Part shown: positions 7,369-16,218 of the stretch, piece after piece
Position numbering within the stretch: the stretch's first letter is position 1
How the letters are laid out: each line of letters begins with the position of its first letter
Made by a program: the position numbers and the translations under genes
Source of the DNA: Streptomyces sp. S3(2020)
GTDB taxonomy: Bacteria > Actinomycetota > Actinomycetes > Streptomycetales > Streptomycetaceae
Length of the DNA: 64,000 nucleotides
Assembly (NCBI RefSeq): GCF_013044505.1
Contig: NZ_JABERD010000024.1
Coordinates: forward strand, 1-64,000
Reading direction: 5' to 3'
The notes under the pieces: generated by a model
The model's database searches: none
The model's input: only the letters and a program-made list of their open reading frames with translations
Told to the model about the DNA's origin: nothing

Positions 7369-8163
7369 ATGACCTGGTCGGAGTTGCGTGGCCCGGTGCG
7401 CGCGGCCGTCGTCGGAGTCAATGAGCACGTCGCCGTCCGGCTGGCCGGCGAGCTCGACATGCACGCCCTGCCCGTGCTGGTGCACACGCTGCCCCAGGTG
7501 AAGACCTACGCCGGGCGGGTGGCCCTCGACCTCGGCCGGGTCACCTTCTGCGACTCGGCCGGCGCCGACGCGCTGCTCGCCTTCTCCCGGCATCTGTCCG
7601 CCGAGGGACGCGCGGTGAGCGTGGAGCGGGCGCACAGCTCGGTACTGCGCGTCCTCCGCATGACCGGCCACATCGACCAACTGGACCTGGAGCGCGGCTC
7701 GGCGCCCGTCGTCAACGGCCTGGCGATGCGGCTGCACGGTGAGTTGCTGCGCGGCTTCCTGATCGAGGCGCTGCGGCTGACCGGGGCGCCGATGGGCAAC
7801 GCCCAGCTGTACGACCCCGACACCGGGGCCCTGCGGATCGTGACCCAGCGCGGTTTCCGCGAGCCGTTCCTGACCTTCTTCGAGACGGTCGGCGACCGGG
7901 AGTCTGCCTGCGGCGCCGCCGCCGAGGACCGGGCACCGGTCTTCGTGGAAGAGGTGGCCGCCTCGGAGATCTTCCTGGGCACACCGGCCCTGGACGTCGT
8001 GCTCGGCGCGGACGTGCGGTCGGTGATGTCCATGCCGCTGGCTTCCGGCGACGGCGGGCTCATCGGTGTGGTGTCGGTCCACCACACCGCACCCCGCCTG
8101 TGGACCCCCGACCAGCGCGCGACCCTGACCCGCCTGGCCGCCGCCGCACAACGGGCCTACTGA
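7369..8163 (+). CDS. STAS domain + GAF-like domain protein
   Basis: This is a 264-residue protein. Residues 5-105 form a STAS (anti-sigma-factor antagonist) domain: VGVNEHVAVRLAGELDMHAL, then VALDLGRVTFCDSAGADALLAF, where the Ser of DSAG is the usual phosphorylation site. Residues 125-262 look like a GAF sensor (GAPMGNAQLYDPDTGALRIVTQRGF; VMSMPLASGDGGLIGVVSVHHTAPR). The combination suggests a soluble regulator in a partner-switching circuit whose STAS state responds to a ligand or redox signal. The ATG at 7369 follows GAGGAG at 7361-7366. No anti-sigma kinase gene is adjacent. Confidence 0.8.
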   Translation: MTWSELRGPVRAAVVGVNEHVAVRLAGELDMHALPVLVHTLPQVKTYAGRVALDLGRVTFCDSAGADALLAFSRHLSAEGRAVSVERAHSSVLRVLRMTGHIDQLDLERGSAPVVNGLAMRLHGELLRGFLIEALRLTGAPMGNAQLYDPDTGALRIVTQRGFREPFLTFFETVGDRESACGAAAEDRAPVFVEEVAASEIFLGTPALDVVLGADVRSVMSMPLASGDGGLIGVVSVHHTAPRLWTPDQRATLTRLAAAAQRAY

Positions 8164-8177
8164 AGGCGCGACCGGGT

Positions 8178-8228
8178 CCGGGCAGGGAGAAACCCCAGGT
8201 CAATGACCTGGGGTTTCTCCCTGCCCGG
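8178..8228. terminator. Perfect 25-bp inverted repeat, bidirectional terminator
   Basis: The arms 8178-8202 and 8204-8228 are exact reverse complements around a single base. The repeat starts 15 bases after the STAS-GAF stop and ends 61 bases before the stop of the convergent M23 gene, so it can terminate both. There is no long T-run. Confidence 0.85.
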
Positions 8229-8289
8229 GCTCTTGCAGAGCCCTACGCCGCGGTGGCCGGCGCCCGGCCGTGGGCCCGGCGGAACCCGG

Positions 8290-9564
8290 TCAGAACTTCA
8301 GCACCTCGCGGTCGAGCGGATACCGCGCATGGTGACGGCCGTCGTAGGGCGAGGGCGTGATCGGCAGGACGCCGGTCGGCTGCACACCCAGGTTGTCGTC
8401 CCAGAGCCGGGGTTCGACCTGGCCGAGGACGCGGAACTGCCGGAAGGTGAACGGCGGGCTGTCGGTCGGGAAGAACTCGGCCGTGGTCATCACCTGGAAG
8501 TGCAGGTGCGGCGTGGTCGAGTTGCCGCTGTTGCCGATCAGCCCGAGGACCTGGCCGCTTTCGACGCGATCGCCCTCCCGGACCTTGAGCGAGCCGGGCT
8601 TCAGGTGCGCGTAGAGCAGATAGCGGCCCGGCGCGACTTGCACGGTGACGTGGTTGCCGACCGTGTTCTCGATCGGCGGGATGGGCGGCGTGAGGGGCGG
8701 CGTGTTGTCCGGGATCCCGTCCTGGACCTCCACCACTCTGCCGCCGGCCGAGGCCACGACCGGCTGCCGGTAGCTCAGATAGCTGGAGAGCCGGGTGGGG
8801 TCGCCTTCCCAGGTCTGCTCTTGCCTGCCGACCCGGTACCAGTCGATCGCGAAGCGCTGCGGCACATCGAAGCGACCGTTGATCGGGGCGAGGCCGCGCC
8901 GGTGGTGGGTGTTGCCGCAGCACGACTCGCTGGAGTACCAGGTGCCGGGGCGGACCGGCGGGTCCAGGTTCAACGGCGGGGTACGGCCGGTCCGGGTGGC
9001 CTGCACCGTCTCCTCGAAGGCGGAGGGGCCGGAGGGGGTCAGGACGGCACCGGTGAGATGGTGTTCGAGGACCTTGGGCACCGGCCGGCCCCGGTCGAGG
9101 ACCAGGTCGAGCCAGATGATCCACTTCTGGGAGCCCGGGATGACGGTCGGCGTCGGCCCCGGCGGTGCGGGGGTGTACCCGTCCGCACCCGGCAGGGGGT
9201 CGCCGACCGGATTGGCGGCATCGGCCAGCGCCTGCCCGCTCAGCGAGCCGACGACCCGATGCGTGCGGGCGTCTCGGACGTCGACACGGTCGAGCCGCAG
9301 CGACGTGCTGGTGGGCAGGGCACTCGTGGTGAGCAGTTCGTACGAGATGTGCGTCTTGCCGTCCGTGGCGACGAACGGCGTCGGCTTGGTCAGCACTGCC
9401 GCCGTCAACGGCGTGAACTGTGCGCCGGGCGCCGCGGTGGCCATGCCGGCTCCGTGTCCGGCTCCTGTCGAGGCCGCCAGCATGCCGGCCGCGAGCACGG
9501 CAGCGGCGAGCCCGCGAAGTAGCGGGCTGCGGCCAGTGCGGTTGCGAGGGTCGCGCTCTGCCAT
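8290..9564 (-). CDS. Secreted M23-like (LytM) peptidase-family protein
   Basis: This 424-residue protein has a classical signal peptide (basic start, then LLRGLAAAVLAAGMLAAST). The middle is a family-specific beta-rich region with NTHHRRG and WYSSESCCGN. The C-terminal third is a LytM/M23 domain: VVASAGGRVVEVQDG, GNHVTVQV, YLLYAHLKPGSLKVREGDRV, GLIGNSGNSTTPHLHFQVM. The HLH zinc motif is present. The first-ligand motif HxxxD is read as RFAID, so the first metal-binding His appears replaced by Arg, as in other non-canonical members. It may be a weak or non-catalytic peptidoglycan binder. ATG at 9564. Confidence 0.85.
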   Translation of the reverse strand: MAERDPRNRTGRSPLLRGLAAAVLAAGMLAASTGAGHGAGMATAAPGAQFTPLTAAVLTKPTPFVATDGKTHISYELLTTSALPTSTSLRLDRVDVRDARTHRVVGSLSGQALADAANPVGDPLPGADGYTPAPPGPTPTVIPGSQKWIIWLDLVLDRGRPVPKVLEHHLTGAVLTPSGPSAFEETVQATRTGRTPPLNLDPPVRPGTWYSSESCCGNTHHRRGLAPINGRFDVPQRFAIDWYRVGRQEQTWEGDPTRLSSYLSYRQPVVASAGGRVVEVQDGIPDNTPPLTPPIPPIENTVGNHVTVQVAPGRYLLYAHLKPGSLKVREGDRVESGQVLGLIGNSGNSTTPHLHFQVMTTAEFFPTDSPPFTFRQFRVLGQVEPRLWDDNLGVQPTGVLPITPSPYDGRHHARYPLDREVLKF

Positions 9565-9881
9565 TGCGCTCTTTCATTCGTCGGATCCGGGGCCGTGAAG
9601 GACACCGGCACGCCCCGCGCCGAGACGCAGGCCCATGTAATCCGGCGGTGTGCCGCTCCGGTTGGAGGTCGCCGGACTCAGGTGCCGAACTGCACCCGTC
9701 CAGCCGCATCGACCAACGAGTCCTCGCTCGGTGTGTCCCGCGGCAGGACGCCTCGTGCATTTCCGTGTCGGACTTGGCCTTTGGATGTGCGACCGCTTCG
9801 TCCCGAGGCGTTCGGATGAATGCGCGCCGGGGGGCGGCGTGGCGCTGCGGGCAAAGATCTGGAGGAACTTACCTAGAACGC
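9565..9881. other. Divergent intergenic region, no gene supported
   Basis: These 317 bases lie between two divergently transcribed secreted-protein genes. Open frames here are not codon-biased for coding. I see no strong hairpin or repeat. It presumably carries both promoters; GGAGGAA at 9861-9867 serves the right-hand gene, although its spacing of 14 bases is long. Confidence 0.6.
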
Positions 9882-11069
9882 ATGTGCATCCGGACGGGCC
9901 GAACTGCCCTGCTCAGCATCGCGATGGTCATCTCCGCCTGCGCGGCGGCCTCCCTGCCCCCGGTTGCCGCAGCGGCCGTACCGGTTCCCAGCGAGTCGGC
10001 CGCCGCGTCACAGCCCTGGGACACGACCGCGGCGGAACTGGACCGGGTGATCCAGAAGACGGCCGCGGACGCCGGTGTCCCTGGAGTGATCGTGGGCGTC
10101 TGGAAGCCCGGACAGCCGCGCTATGTGCGGGCTTTCGGCGTCGCGGACACGAAAGACTGCACCCCGATGCGCACCGACCTGAACATGCGGATCGGCAGCG
10201 AGACCAAGACCTTCACCGTCACCGCGCTGCTCCAGCTCGTCGACCGAGGCAAGGTCGGCCTGGACGACCCGATCTCCGCGTACGTCGACGGAGTGCCCGA
10301 CGGAGAGCACATCACGCTGCGTCAGCTCGCGAACATGCGCAGCGGCCTGTTCGCCTACACCAAGGACGAGGACTTCCAGCACCTGCTGGCGACCGAGCCG
10401 CATCGCCAGTGGTCGCCGAAGGAACTGCTCCGCATCGCCTTCGAGCACCCCAACCAGTTCCCCCCGGGCACGCAGTTCGACTACTCCAACACCAACACCG
10501 TGCTGCTCGGCCTGGTCGTCGAGAAGGTCACTCACCGTCCCTTGAGCAAGGCGATCCGGGATCTGATCACGCAGCCGAGCGGCCTGGACCACACCTTCCT
10601 GCCCAAGGCGGCGGAGTTCCCGCGGCCGCGCGCCCACGGCTACACCGATCAGACGCCGGACGGCACGGTGGCGGACGCCACGGACTTCAACCCCAGCTGG
10701 GGCTGGGCGGCCGGCGCGATGATCTCGAACCTCGACGACATGCGCTCCTGGGCGAAGAACGTCGCGACAGGCGGACTGCTGACCCCGCAGACCCAGGCGA
10801 AGCGCCTCGACGCGCTGCCCACCGGCGCGCCGGGTGACGCCTACGGGCTGGGCATCGACATCAACCACGGGTGGATCGGCCACGCGGGCTCCCTGCCCGG
10901 TTACCAGAGCCTGACGGTCTACCTGCCCGCCCAGAAGGCGACGATGGTGATCCTGCTCAACACCGACATCGCCTCGAACGGCGAGAATCCCAGCACCCTG
11001 CTCGGCCGGGCCATCACCCAGGTGGTCAGCCCCGGCAACGTCTACGGCGACGCGTCCGACCAGGACTGA
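9882..11069 (+). CDS. Secreted serine hydrolase, beta-lactamase/DD-peptidase family (S12)
   Basis: This 395-residue protein has an N-terminal signal peptide (RTALLSIAMVISACAAASL). All three S12/class C motifs are present: Ser-x-x-Lys in RIGSETKTFTVTALLQLVD, Tyr-x-Asn in DYSNTNTVLLGLVVEK, and His-x-Gly in IGHAGSLPGYQS. It is probably a D-alanyl-D-alanine carboxypeptidase or esterase of the Streptomyces R61 type acting outside the membrane. The ISAC segment could be read as a lipobox, but position and context favour a cleaved signal. Start 9882 is the only sensible one after the SD-like GGAGGAA. Confidence 0.88.
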   Translation: MCIRTGRTALLSIAMVISACAAASLPPVAAAAVPVPSESAAASQPWDTTAAELDRVIQKTAADAGVPGVIVGVWKPGQPRYVRAFGVADTKDCTPMRTDLNMRIGSETKTFTVTALLQLVDRGKVGLDDPISAYVDGVPDGEHITLRQLANMRSGLFAYTKDEDFQHLLATEPHRQWSPKELLRIAFEHPNQFPPGTQFDYSNTNTVLLGLVVEKVTHRPLSKAIRDLITQPSGLDHTFLPKAAEFPRPRAHGYTDQTPDGTVADATDFNPSWGWAAGAMISNLDDMRSWAKNVATGGLLTPQTQAKRLDALPTGAPGDAYGLGIDINHGWIGHAGSLPGYQSLTVYLPAQKATMVILLNTDIASNGENPSTLLGRAITQVVSPGNVYGDASDQD

Positions 11070-11133
11070 CCCACGCCCAAGGTGACGCGGGCGAGGACGC
11101 GCTGGAGGTTCCGGCGCTCCCCGCACATGACGA

Positions 11134-11156
11134 GGGCGGGGTCCGGAACCCCGCCC
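11134..11156. terminator. Hairpin terminator
   Basis: Arms GGGCGGGGT (11134-11142) and ACCCCGCCC (11148-11156) enclose CCGGA. It lies between the convergent ends of the serine hydrolase gene and the gene at 11178. Confidence 0.7.
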
Positions 11157-11177
11157 GACAACCACTGAAACCCCAGG

Positions 11178-11609
11178 TCAGGGCCACACAAGGCAGTACG
11201 GCTGATGCCCCGCCTCATGCAGCCGGTGGCTGAAGTCCTGCCACTCGTGCAGCAGTTGGTACACGTTGAAGGCGTCCCGCGGACCGCCGCGGTCCGGGAC
11301 CGTCGACCAGATGAACGCCGCCGCGCCCACCGCTTCCTCGCCTATGCCGCGCAGCGGGTCGACGACCGTCATGGGGAGCTTCACGACCGCGTAGTCGGGG
11401 TGCAGGACGACCAGTTCCAGCGGCGGGACCTTGTGCAGCGGGACGCCCTCTATGCCGGTGAGGACCATCGCCGCCATCGTCTCCGGCTTGATCTTGGTGA
11501 ACATGCCGTTCATGCCGAGCTCGTCGCCGCCGAGTTCCTCGGGGCGCATCGAGATCGGGACACGGGCCGCGGTCGCGCCGTCGGGCGCGCCGAAGTACTT
11601 GTACGTCAC
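11178..11609 (-). CDS. Conserved actinobacterial protein of unknown function
   Basis: This is about 143 residues, beginning VTYKYFGAPDGATAARVPISM. It is acidic and hydrophobic in alternation, with LELVVLHPDYAVVKLPMTVVDPLRG and a C-terminal segment rich in aromatic residues (FNVYQLLHEWQDFSHRLHEAGHQPYCLVWP). No known domain is recognised; it looks like a compact soluble protein. GTG codons at 11609 and 11615 are the plausible starts, both after a G-rich stretch. A longer frame reaches 11804, but its first 60 residues are Arg/Glu-rich and unlike the rest. It is encoded next to, and divergent from, hemL. Confidence 0.65.
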   Translation of the reverse strand: MTYKYFGAPDGATAARVPISMRPEELGGDELGMNGMFTKIKPETMAAMVLTGIEGVPLHKVPPLELVVLHPDYAVVKLPMTVVDPLRGIGEEAVGAAAFIWSTVPDRGGPRDAFNVYQLLHEWQDFSHRLHEAGHQPYCLVWP

Positions 11610-11615
11610 CCCCAC

Positions 11616-12095
11616 CCGACCACCATTCCTGCTCCCCGCCCTCAGCCGGTCGATCCGACGTTCGATACGTCGCTCGTCCTGCTCCGTCTCACTCGGTACC
11701 CGTGATTCTGCGGCTTCCTCCGCGTCGCGCCGGTGCCTTCCCCGCCGGGCACGTCGAGGACCGAGGTCATCAGTCCCCTCGCCCAGTCCGCCACCGCGAT
11801 GCATATCTCCACCCGACTGCTTTTCTAGGACGCGTGGTCCCCGCCGCGCAACCCGATCATCGTGTCAGTGACCTCCCCCACGGCCGCCCGCCGAAACGTG
11901 CGTTGAAACACCTGTCCGCAGGATCTTCGCAGCACCCGAACACCAGGGGCCGCACGAGCTGTGTCTATCAGCTCCCACAGCTCCCAGTTTCGCAGATGCC
12001 GTCGGACCACAGGCCGCTGTCGGCCGGGACCGCTGGCCTACCCTGAGGAGGAAAGTCGGCAACCGGAGTCCGAGAAGTCGGAGAAGTCGCAGGTC
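11616..12095. other. Intergenic region upstream of hemL
   Basis: These roughly 480 bases separate the unknown protein gene (minus) from hemL (plus). The minus-strand frame 11616-11804 could be an N-terminal extension but has weak coding character. An imperfect palindrome GGACGCGTGGTCC is at 11828-11840. GAGGAGGAAA sits near 12044-12053, too far from the chosen hemL ATG to be its SD. Nothing else is supportable. Confidence 0.5.
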
Positions 12096-13412
12096 ATGAG
12101 CGAAACGCCCTATTCATACGATGCGCCTGCCTCACAGGCACTGTTCGACCGTGCGGCCACCGTCACACCGGGCGGCGTGAACTCCCCGGTGCGCGCCTTC
12201 CGCGCCGTGGGCGGTACGCCCCGGTTCATGGTGTCCGGCACCGGCCCGTACCTGACCGACGCCGACGGGCGTGAGTACGTCGACCTCGTCTGCTCCTGGG
12301 GGCCCATGATCCTCGGGCACGCGCACCCCGAGGTCATCGCCGCCGTCCAGGACGCCGTCTCGCGCGGTACGTCGTTCGGTACGCCCGGTGAAGGTGAGGT
12401 CGCGCTCGCCGAGGAGATGGTCGCGCGGATCGGGCCGCTGGAGCAGGTGCGGCTGGTGTCCAGCGGCACCGAGGCCACCATGTCGGCCATCCGGCTCGCC
12501 CGCGGATTCACCCAGCGCACCAAGGTCATCAAGTTCGCCGGGTGTTACCACGGTCACGTCGACTCGCTCCTCGCCGCGGCGGGGTCCGGTGTGGCCACCT
12601 TCGCCCTTCCCGACACGCCCGGCGTCACCGGCGCCCAGGCCGGCGACACCATCGTCCTGCCGTACAACGACCTCGAAGCCGTGCACGAGGCCTTCCACCG
12701 GCACCCCGGCGAGATCGCCTGTGTGATCACCGAGGCCTCGCCCGGCAACATGGGCGTCGTACCGCCGCGGCCCGGGTTCAACCAGGGCCTCAAGGACGCG
12801 TGCTCGAAGAACGGCGCCCTCTACATCTCCGACGAGGTCATGACCGGCTTCCGGACGAGCCGCGCCGGCTGGTTCGGGATCGACGGCGTCGAGCCGGACC
12901 TCATGACCTTCGGCAAGGTCATGGGCGGTGGCTTCCCCGCCGCCGCGTTCGGTGGCAGGCAGGACGTCATGGCGCACCTCGCGCCCGCCGGACCCGTCTA
13001 CCAGGCCGGCACCCTCTCCGGGAACCCGATCGCCACCGCCGCGGGCCTCGCCCAGCTGCGGCTGCTCGACGACGCCGCCTACGCGAAGGTCGACGCCGTG
13101 TCCGCGCGGATCCAGTCGCTCGTCACCGAGGCGCTCACCAAGGAAGGCGTCGCGCACCGGGTGCAGAACGCCTCCAACATGTTCTCCGTCTTCTTCACCG
13201 ACCGTGAGGTGCGGGACTACGAGGACGCCAAGAAGCAGGAGTCCTTCCGCTTCACCGCCTTCTTCCACTCGCTGCTCGCCGACGGCGTCTATCTGCCGCC
13301 CTCGTCCTTCGAGTCCTGGTTCGTGTCCACGGCCCACGACGAGCGGGCGGTACAGAAGATCGCCGACGCCCTCCCGGCGGCGGCCCGAGCCGCGGCGGAG
13401 GCCCAGGCGTGA
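12096..13412 (+). CDS. hemL: Glutamate-1-semialdehyde 2,1-aminomutase
   Basis: This 438-residue PLP enzyme converts glutamate-1-semialdehyde to 5-aminolevulinate in the C5 route to haem. Class III aminotransferase landmarks are [19 protein letters not shown], the substrate/PLP loop [20 protein letters not shown], the aromatic stacking segment [12 protein letters not shown], the Asp in [17 protein letters not shown], and the Schiff-base Lys in [20 protein letters not shown]. Length is normal. The start [11 protein letters not shown] at 12096 fits the family. Its TGA overlaps the GTG of the phosphatase gene at 13409. Haem synthesis beside cytochrome c maturation genes makes functional sense. 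Confidence 0.97.
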   Translation: MSETPYSYDAPASQALFDRAATVTPGGVNSPVRAFRAVGGTPRFMVSGTGPYLTDADGREYVDLVCSWGPMILGHAHPEVIAAVQDAVSRGTSFGTPGEGEVALAEEMVARIGPLEQVRLVSSGTEATMSAIRLARGFTQRTKVIKFAGCYHGHVDSLLAAAGSGVATFALPDTPGVTGAQAGDTIVLPYNDLEAVHEAFHRHPGEIACVITEASPGNMGVVPPRPGFNQGLKDACSKNGALYISDEVMTGFRTSRAGWFGIDGVEPDLMTFGKVMGGGFPAAAFGGRQDVMAHLAPAGPVYQAGTLSGNPIATAAGLAQLRLLDDAAYAKVDAVSARIQSLVTEALTKEGVAHRVQNASNMFSVFFTDREVRDYEDAKKQESFRFTAFFHSLLADGVYLPPSSFESWFVSTAHDERAVQKIADALPAAARAAAEAQA

Positions 13413-14101
13413 GCATCTCCGAGACCAACGGCGACATCACCGTCGTCCACCTCATGCGGCACGGCGAGGTCGCCAACCCCGACGGGGTCCTCTACGGCCG
13501 TCTCGCCGGCTACCACCTGTCCGAACTGGGCCGGCAGATGGCCGACCGGGTCGCCGAGCACCTGGCCCCCCGGGACGTCACCCACGTCTGCTCCTCCCCT
13601 CTGGAGCGCGCGCAGGAGACGGCCACGCCGATCGCCAAGGCGCACGGCCTCGACCTCGCGACCGACGGCCGGCTCATCGAGGCGGACAACGTCTTCCAGG
13701 GCAAGACCTTCGGCGTCGGCGACGGGGCCCTGAAGCGGCCCGAGAACTGGAAGCACCTCGTCAACCCCTTCAAGCCGTCGTGGGGTGAGCCCTACGTCGA
13801 CCAGGTCGTCCGCATGATGGGTGCGCTGGACGCCGCGAAGGACGCCGCGCGCGGGCATGAGGCGGTGCTGGTCAGTCATCAGCTGCCGATCTGGATCGTG
13901 CGCTCTTACGTCGAGAAGCGGCGGTTGTGGCACGACCCGCGCCGACGCCAGTGCACGCTCGCCTCGCTGACCACGTTCACGTACCAGGGCGACCGGATCG
14001 TGTCGGTGGGGTACAGCGAGCCCGCGATCGACCTGGTGCCCGCGCATCTCCGGGCCGGGGCCAAGCCGGTCAAGGGCAAGGACAAGGCGTTCGGGGCGTA
14101 G
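13409..14101 (+). CDS. Histidine phosphatase (phosphoglycerate mutase-like)
   Basis: This 230-residue protein belongs to the histidine phosphatase superfamily. The catalytic His lies in [21 protein letters not shown], followed by the phosphate-pocket Arg in [11 protein letters not shown]. The second catalytic His is in [14 protein letters not shown]. It is a cytosolic phosphatase of unknown substrate rather than a glycolytic mutase, given the short insert region. It is translationally coupled to hemL (GTGA overlap). Confidence 0.88.
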   Translation: MSISETNGDITVVHLMRHGEVANPDGVLYGRLAGYHLSELGRQMADRVAEHLAPRDVTHVCSSPLERAQETATPIAKAHGLDLATDGRLIEADNVFQGKTFGVGDGALKRPENWKHLVNPFKPSWGEPYVDQVVRMMGALDAAKDAARGHEAVLVSHQLPIWIVRSYVEKRRLWHDPRRRQCTLASLTTFTYQGDRIVSVGYSEPAIDLVPAHLRAGAKPVKGKDKAFGA

Positions 14102-14120
14102 TCGTCGCACAGCTCCCCGT

Positions 14121-14134
14121 GCCCCCGAAGGGGC
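14121..14134. terminator. Short GC hairpin after the phosphatase gene
   Basis: GCCCC-CGAA-GGGGC lies 20 bases after the stop at 14101. It has a 5-bp stem and no T-run, so termination is possible but weak. Confidence 0.4.
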
Positions 14135-14178
14135 GCTTAACGCACGCTCGTTACATTTGTTGCTGAATCCGCTGTGAT

Positions 14179-14246
14179 CGGGAGGAACCTTCCCGTTCGT
14201 CGCGTCCTCTGAATGGGTGACCACTTCACAGGACGTGACGAACGGG
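14179..14246 (+). promoter_or_regulatory. Leader with SD-sequestering hairpin and competing upstream stem
   Basis: The segment 14192-14208 pairs with 14230-14246 in a 17-bp stem containing one G-U wobble and a 21-base loop. The right arm contains most of the GGGG (14244-14247) that serves as SD for the ATG at 14253. An alternative small hairpin, 14179-14195 (CGGGA...TCCCG), reuses the first bases of the left arm, so the two structures are mutually exclusive. A translational switch is inferred. Confidence 0.55.
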
Positions 14247-14252
14247 GATGTC

Positions 14253-15557
14253 ATGCGCACTCTCACCCGCAGGGGAGCACTCGGACTCGGTGTGGGTGGT
14301 GCGGCCGCCCTCGGGCTCGCGGGCTGCGGCACCCTCACCCCCTCAGAGGGGCCGAGCCATGCCGGAGGTTCCACCGGCAGCAAGCCGACTGCCCAGGCGC
14401 ACCGCGCCCGCCCCCTCGGCGACGGCTCCACGTCCTACACCGGCAAGCAGCCCCACCAGCCGGCCAGGCCCGAACCGCTGGAGCCGGGCCAGAAGCCGCC
14501 GCAGTTCGTCGTCTTCTCCTGGGACGGCGCCGGCGAGGTCGGCAACGGACTCTTCCCGCGCTTCCTGGACCTCGCCAAGGAACACGGCGTCCACATGACC
14601 TTCTTCCTGTCCGGGCTCTATCTCCTGCCCGAGTCGAAGAAGCGCCTCTACGACCCGCCCAACAACCCGGTCGGCGCCTCCGACATCGGCTACCTCACCG
14701 ACGAACACGTCAAGGCGACCCTGACCAACGTCCGCCGCGCCTGGCTCGACGGGCACGAGATAGGCACCCACTTCAACGGCCACTTCTGCGCCGGCTCCGG
14801 CACCGTCGGCAACTGGACGCCCCAGCAGTGGCGCAGCGAGATCGACCAGGCCAAGGCCTTCGTGAAGGAGTGGCGGACCAACACGGGATGGACCGAGCTG
14901 CCCGCCCTGCCGTTCGACTACGACAAGGAACTCGTCGGCGGTCGTACGCCCTGCCTCCTCGGCCAGGACAACCTGCTGCCGACCGCGCGCGAGCTCGGCT
15001 GGCGCTACGACGCCTCCTCGCCCGGCGGCCGCCAGGTCTGGCCGGAGAAGAAGGACGGGCTGTGGGACCTGCCGCTCCAGGCGATCCCCTTCCCCGGGCG
15101 CAGCTTCGAGGTCCTCTCCATGGACTACAACATGCTCGCCAACCAGTCGATCAACTCCACCAACGCGCCCGCCCACAACTACCCGGCCTGGCGTGAGCAG
15201 TCCGCCGGGGCCTATATAGCCGGCTTCCAGCGGGCCTACGAGAGCAACCGCGCCCCCTTCTTCGTCGGCAACCACTTCGAGCAGTGGAACGGCGGCATCT
15301 ACATGGACTCCGTCGAGGAGGCGCTGAAGCACATCGCGGCGGAGAAGGAGAAGGGCGAGGACGTACGCATGGTCTCCTTCCGGCAGTTCGTCGACTGGAT
15401 GGACGTACAGAAGCCGGAGGTGCTGGCCAAGCTGCGGACGCTCGATGTCGGGCAGGCGCCGGTCGGTGGCTGGAACTCCTTCCTGAAGGACGGCTCGAAG
15501 AGCACGGCGGGAAGCAGCGCGGGCAGCACCTCGGGGAGCTCCGCGAACGCCGCCTGA
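14253..15557 (+). CDS. Tat-type lipoprotein with NodB-like polysaccharide deacetylase fold
   Basis: This 434-residue protein has a twin-arginine, lipobox-type signal: TRRGALGLGVGGAAALGLAGC, with Cys as lipidation site. After a Pro-rich linker comes a NodB/CE4-like domain: QFVVFSWDGAGEVGNGLFPRF (motif-1 Asp), then the segment HEIGTHFNGHFCAGSG, where CE4 enzymes have HxxxH. The C-terminal part has the barrel closing strands with WNGGIYMDSVEEAL and ends in a Ser-rich tail. It is probably an extracytoplasmic carbohydrate-active or cell-wall protein, possibly non-catalytic. The start at 14253 fits the signal and the GGGG SD; GTG 14217 lies in the leader hairpin loop. Confidence 0.8.
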   Translation: MRTLTRRGALGLGVGGAAALGLAGCGTLTPSEGPSHAGGSTGSKPTAQAHRARPLGDGSTSYTGKQPHQPARPEPLEPGQKPPQFVVFSWDGAGEVGNGLFPRFLDLAKEHGVHMTFFLSGLYLLPESKKRLYDPPNNPVGASDIGYLTDEHVKATLTNVRRAWLDGHEIGTHFNGHFCAGSGTVGNWTPQQWRSEIDQAKAFVKEWRTNTGWTELPALPFDYDKELVGGRTPCLLGQDNLLPTARELGWRYDASSPGGRQVWPEKKDGLWDLPLQAIPFPGRSFEVLSMDYNMLANQSINSTNAPAHNYPAWREQSAGAYIAGFQRAYESNRAPFFVGNHFEQWNGGIYMDSVEEALKHIAAEKEKGEDVRMVSFRQFVDWMDVQKPEVLAKLRTLDVGQAPVGGWNSFLKDGSKSTAGSSAGSTSGSSANAA

Positions 15558-15623
15558 TATGCGGATTTCCGCCCGCAAGGGGGGTGCGCAAGATCCCCAG
15601 AACGGGCATGCGAAACTTTTCAC

Positions 15624-16217
15624 ATGAGTGCCCTGACCCGCACCAACCGTCGTGCCCTACTGCTCACCGCCGCAGCCGCGCTGACCCTCAGCGCGTGCAG
15701 TTCCGGCGGCAAGGTCGGCGGCAGCGGTGACACCAACTTCATCACCGGCAACGACGGCGTCGACACGGTCGCCCAGGGCAAGCGGGACGCCGCCCCGGTG
15801 CTCTCCGGCAAGACCATCGACGGCGAGCAGCTCTCCACCGCCGACTACAAGGGCAAGATCCTCGTCGTCAATGTGTGGGGCTCCTGGTGCACCCCCTGCC
15901 GGGCCGAGGCGAAGAACCTCCAGGCCGTCTCCGAGAAGCTCAAGGACCAGGGCGTCCAGTTCGTCGGCATCAACACCCGGGACACCAACACCACCTCGGC
16001 GATCAACTTCGAGAAGGAGTTCGGGGTCACCTTCCCGAGCCTGTACGACCCGACGGGCAAGCAGATGCTCCGCTTCGAGAAGGGCACGCTCAACCCGCAG
16101 CTGATCCCCTCCACGCTCGTCATCGACCGCAGCGGCAAGATCGCCGCGCGGGCACTCATGGCGCTCAGCGAGGAGACGCTGACCGGGATGATCAAGCCCG
16201 TCCTCGCGGAGAAGTGA
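15624..16217 (+). CDS. resA: Thioredoxin-like lipoprotein of cytochrome c maturation (ResA/TlpA)
   Basis: This 197-residue extracytoplasmic thioredoxin has a lipoprotein signal (RRALLLTAAAALTLSAC). The active-site CxxC lies in VVNVWGSWCTPCRAEAKNL, typical of ResA, which reduces apocytochrome c cysteines. A TlpA/AhpC-type fold follows (VQFVGINTRDTNTTSAINF; cis-Pro region LIPSTLVIDRSGKIAARA). It is immediately followed by ccdA, which supplies its electrons. It is the first gene of the resA-ccdA-resB-ccsB cluster. Confidence 0.92.
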   Translation: MSALTRTNRRALLLTAAAALTLSACSSGGKVGGSGDTNFITGNDGVDTVAQGKRDAAPVLSGKTIDGEQLSTADYKGKILVVNVWGSWCTPCRAEAKNLQAVSEKLKDQGVQFVGINTRDTNTTSAINFEKEFGVTFPSLYDPTGKQMLRFEKGTLNPQLIPSTLVIDRSGKIAARALMALSEETLTGMIKPVLAEK

Positions 16218-16218
16218 C

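Noticed and set aside
12132..13337. Long minus-strand frame opposite hemL
   Set aside because: A typical high-GC antisense shadow of a highly conserved gene, with Gly/Val/Asp-rich composition and no family.
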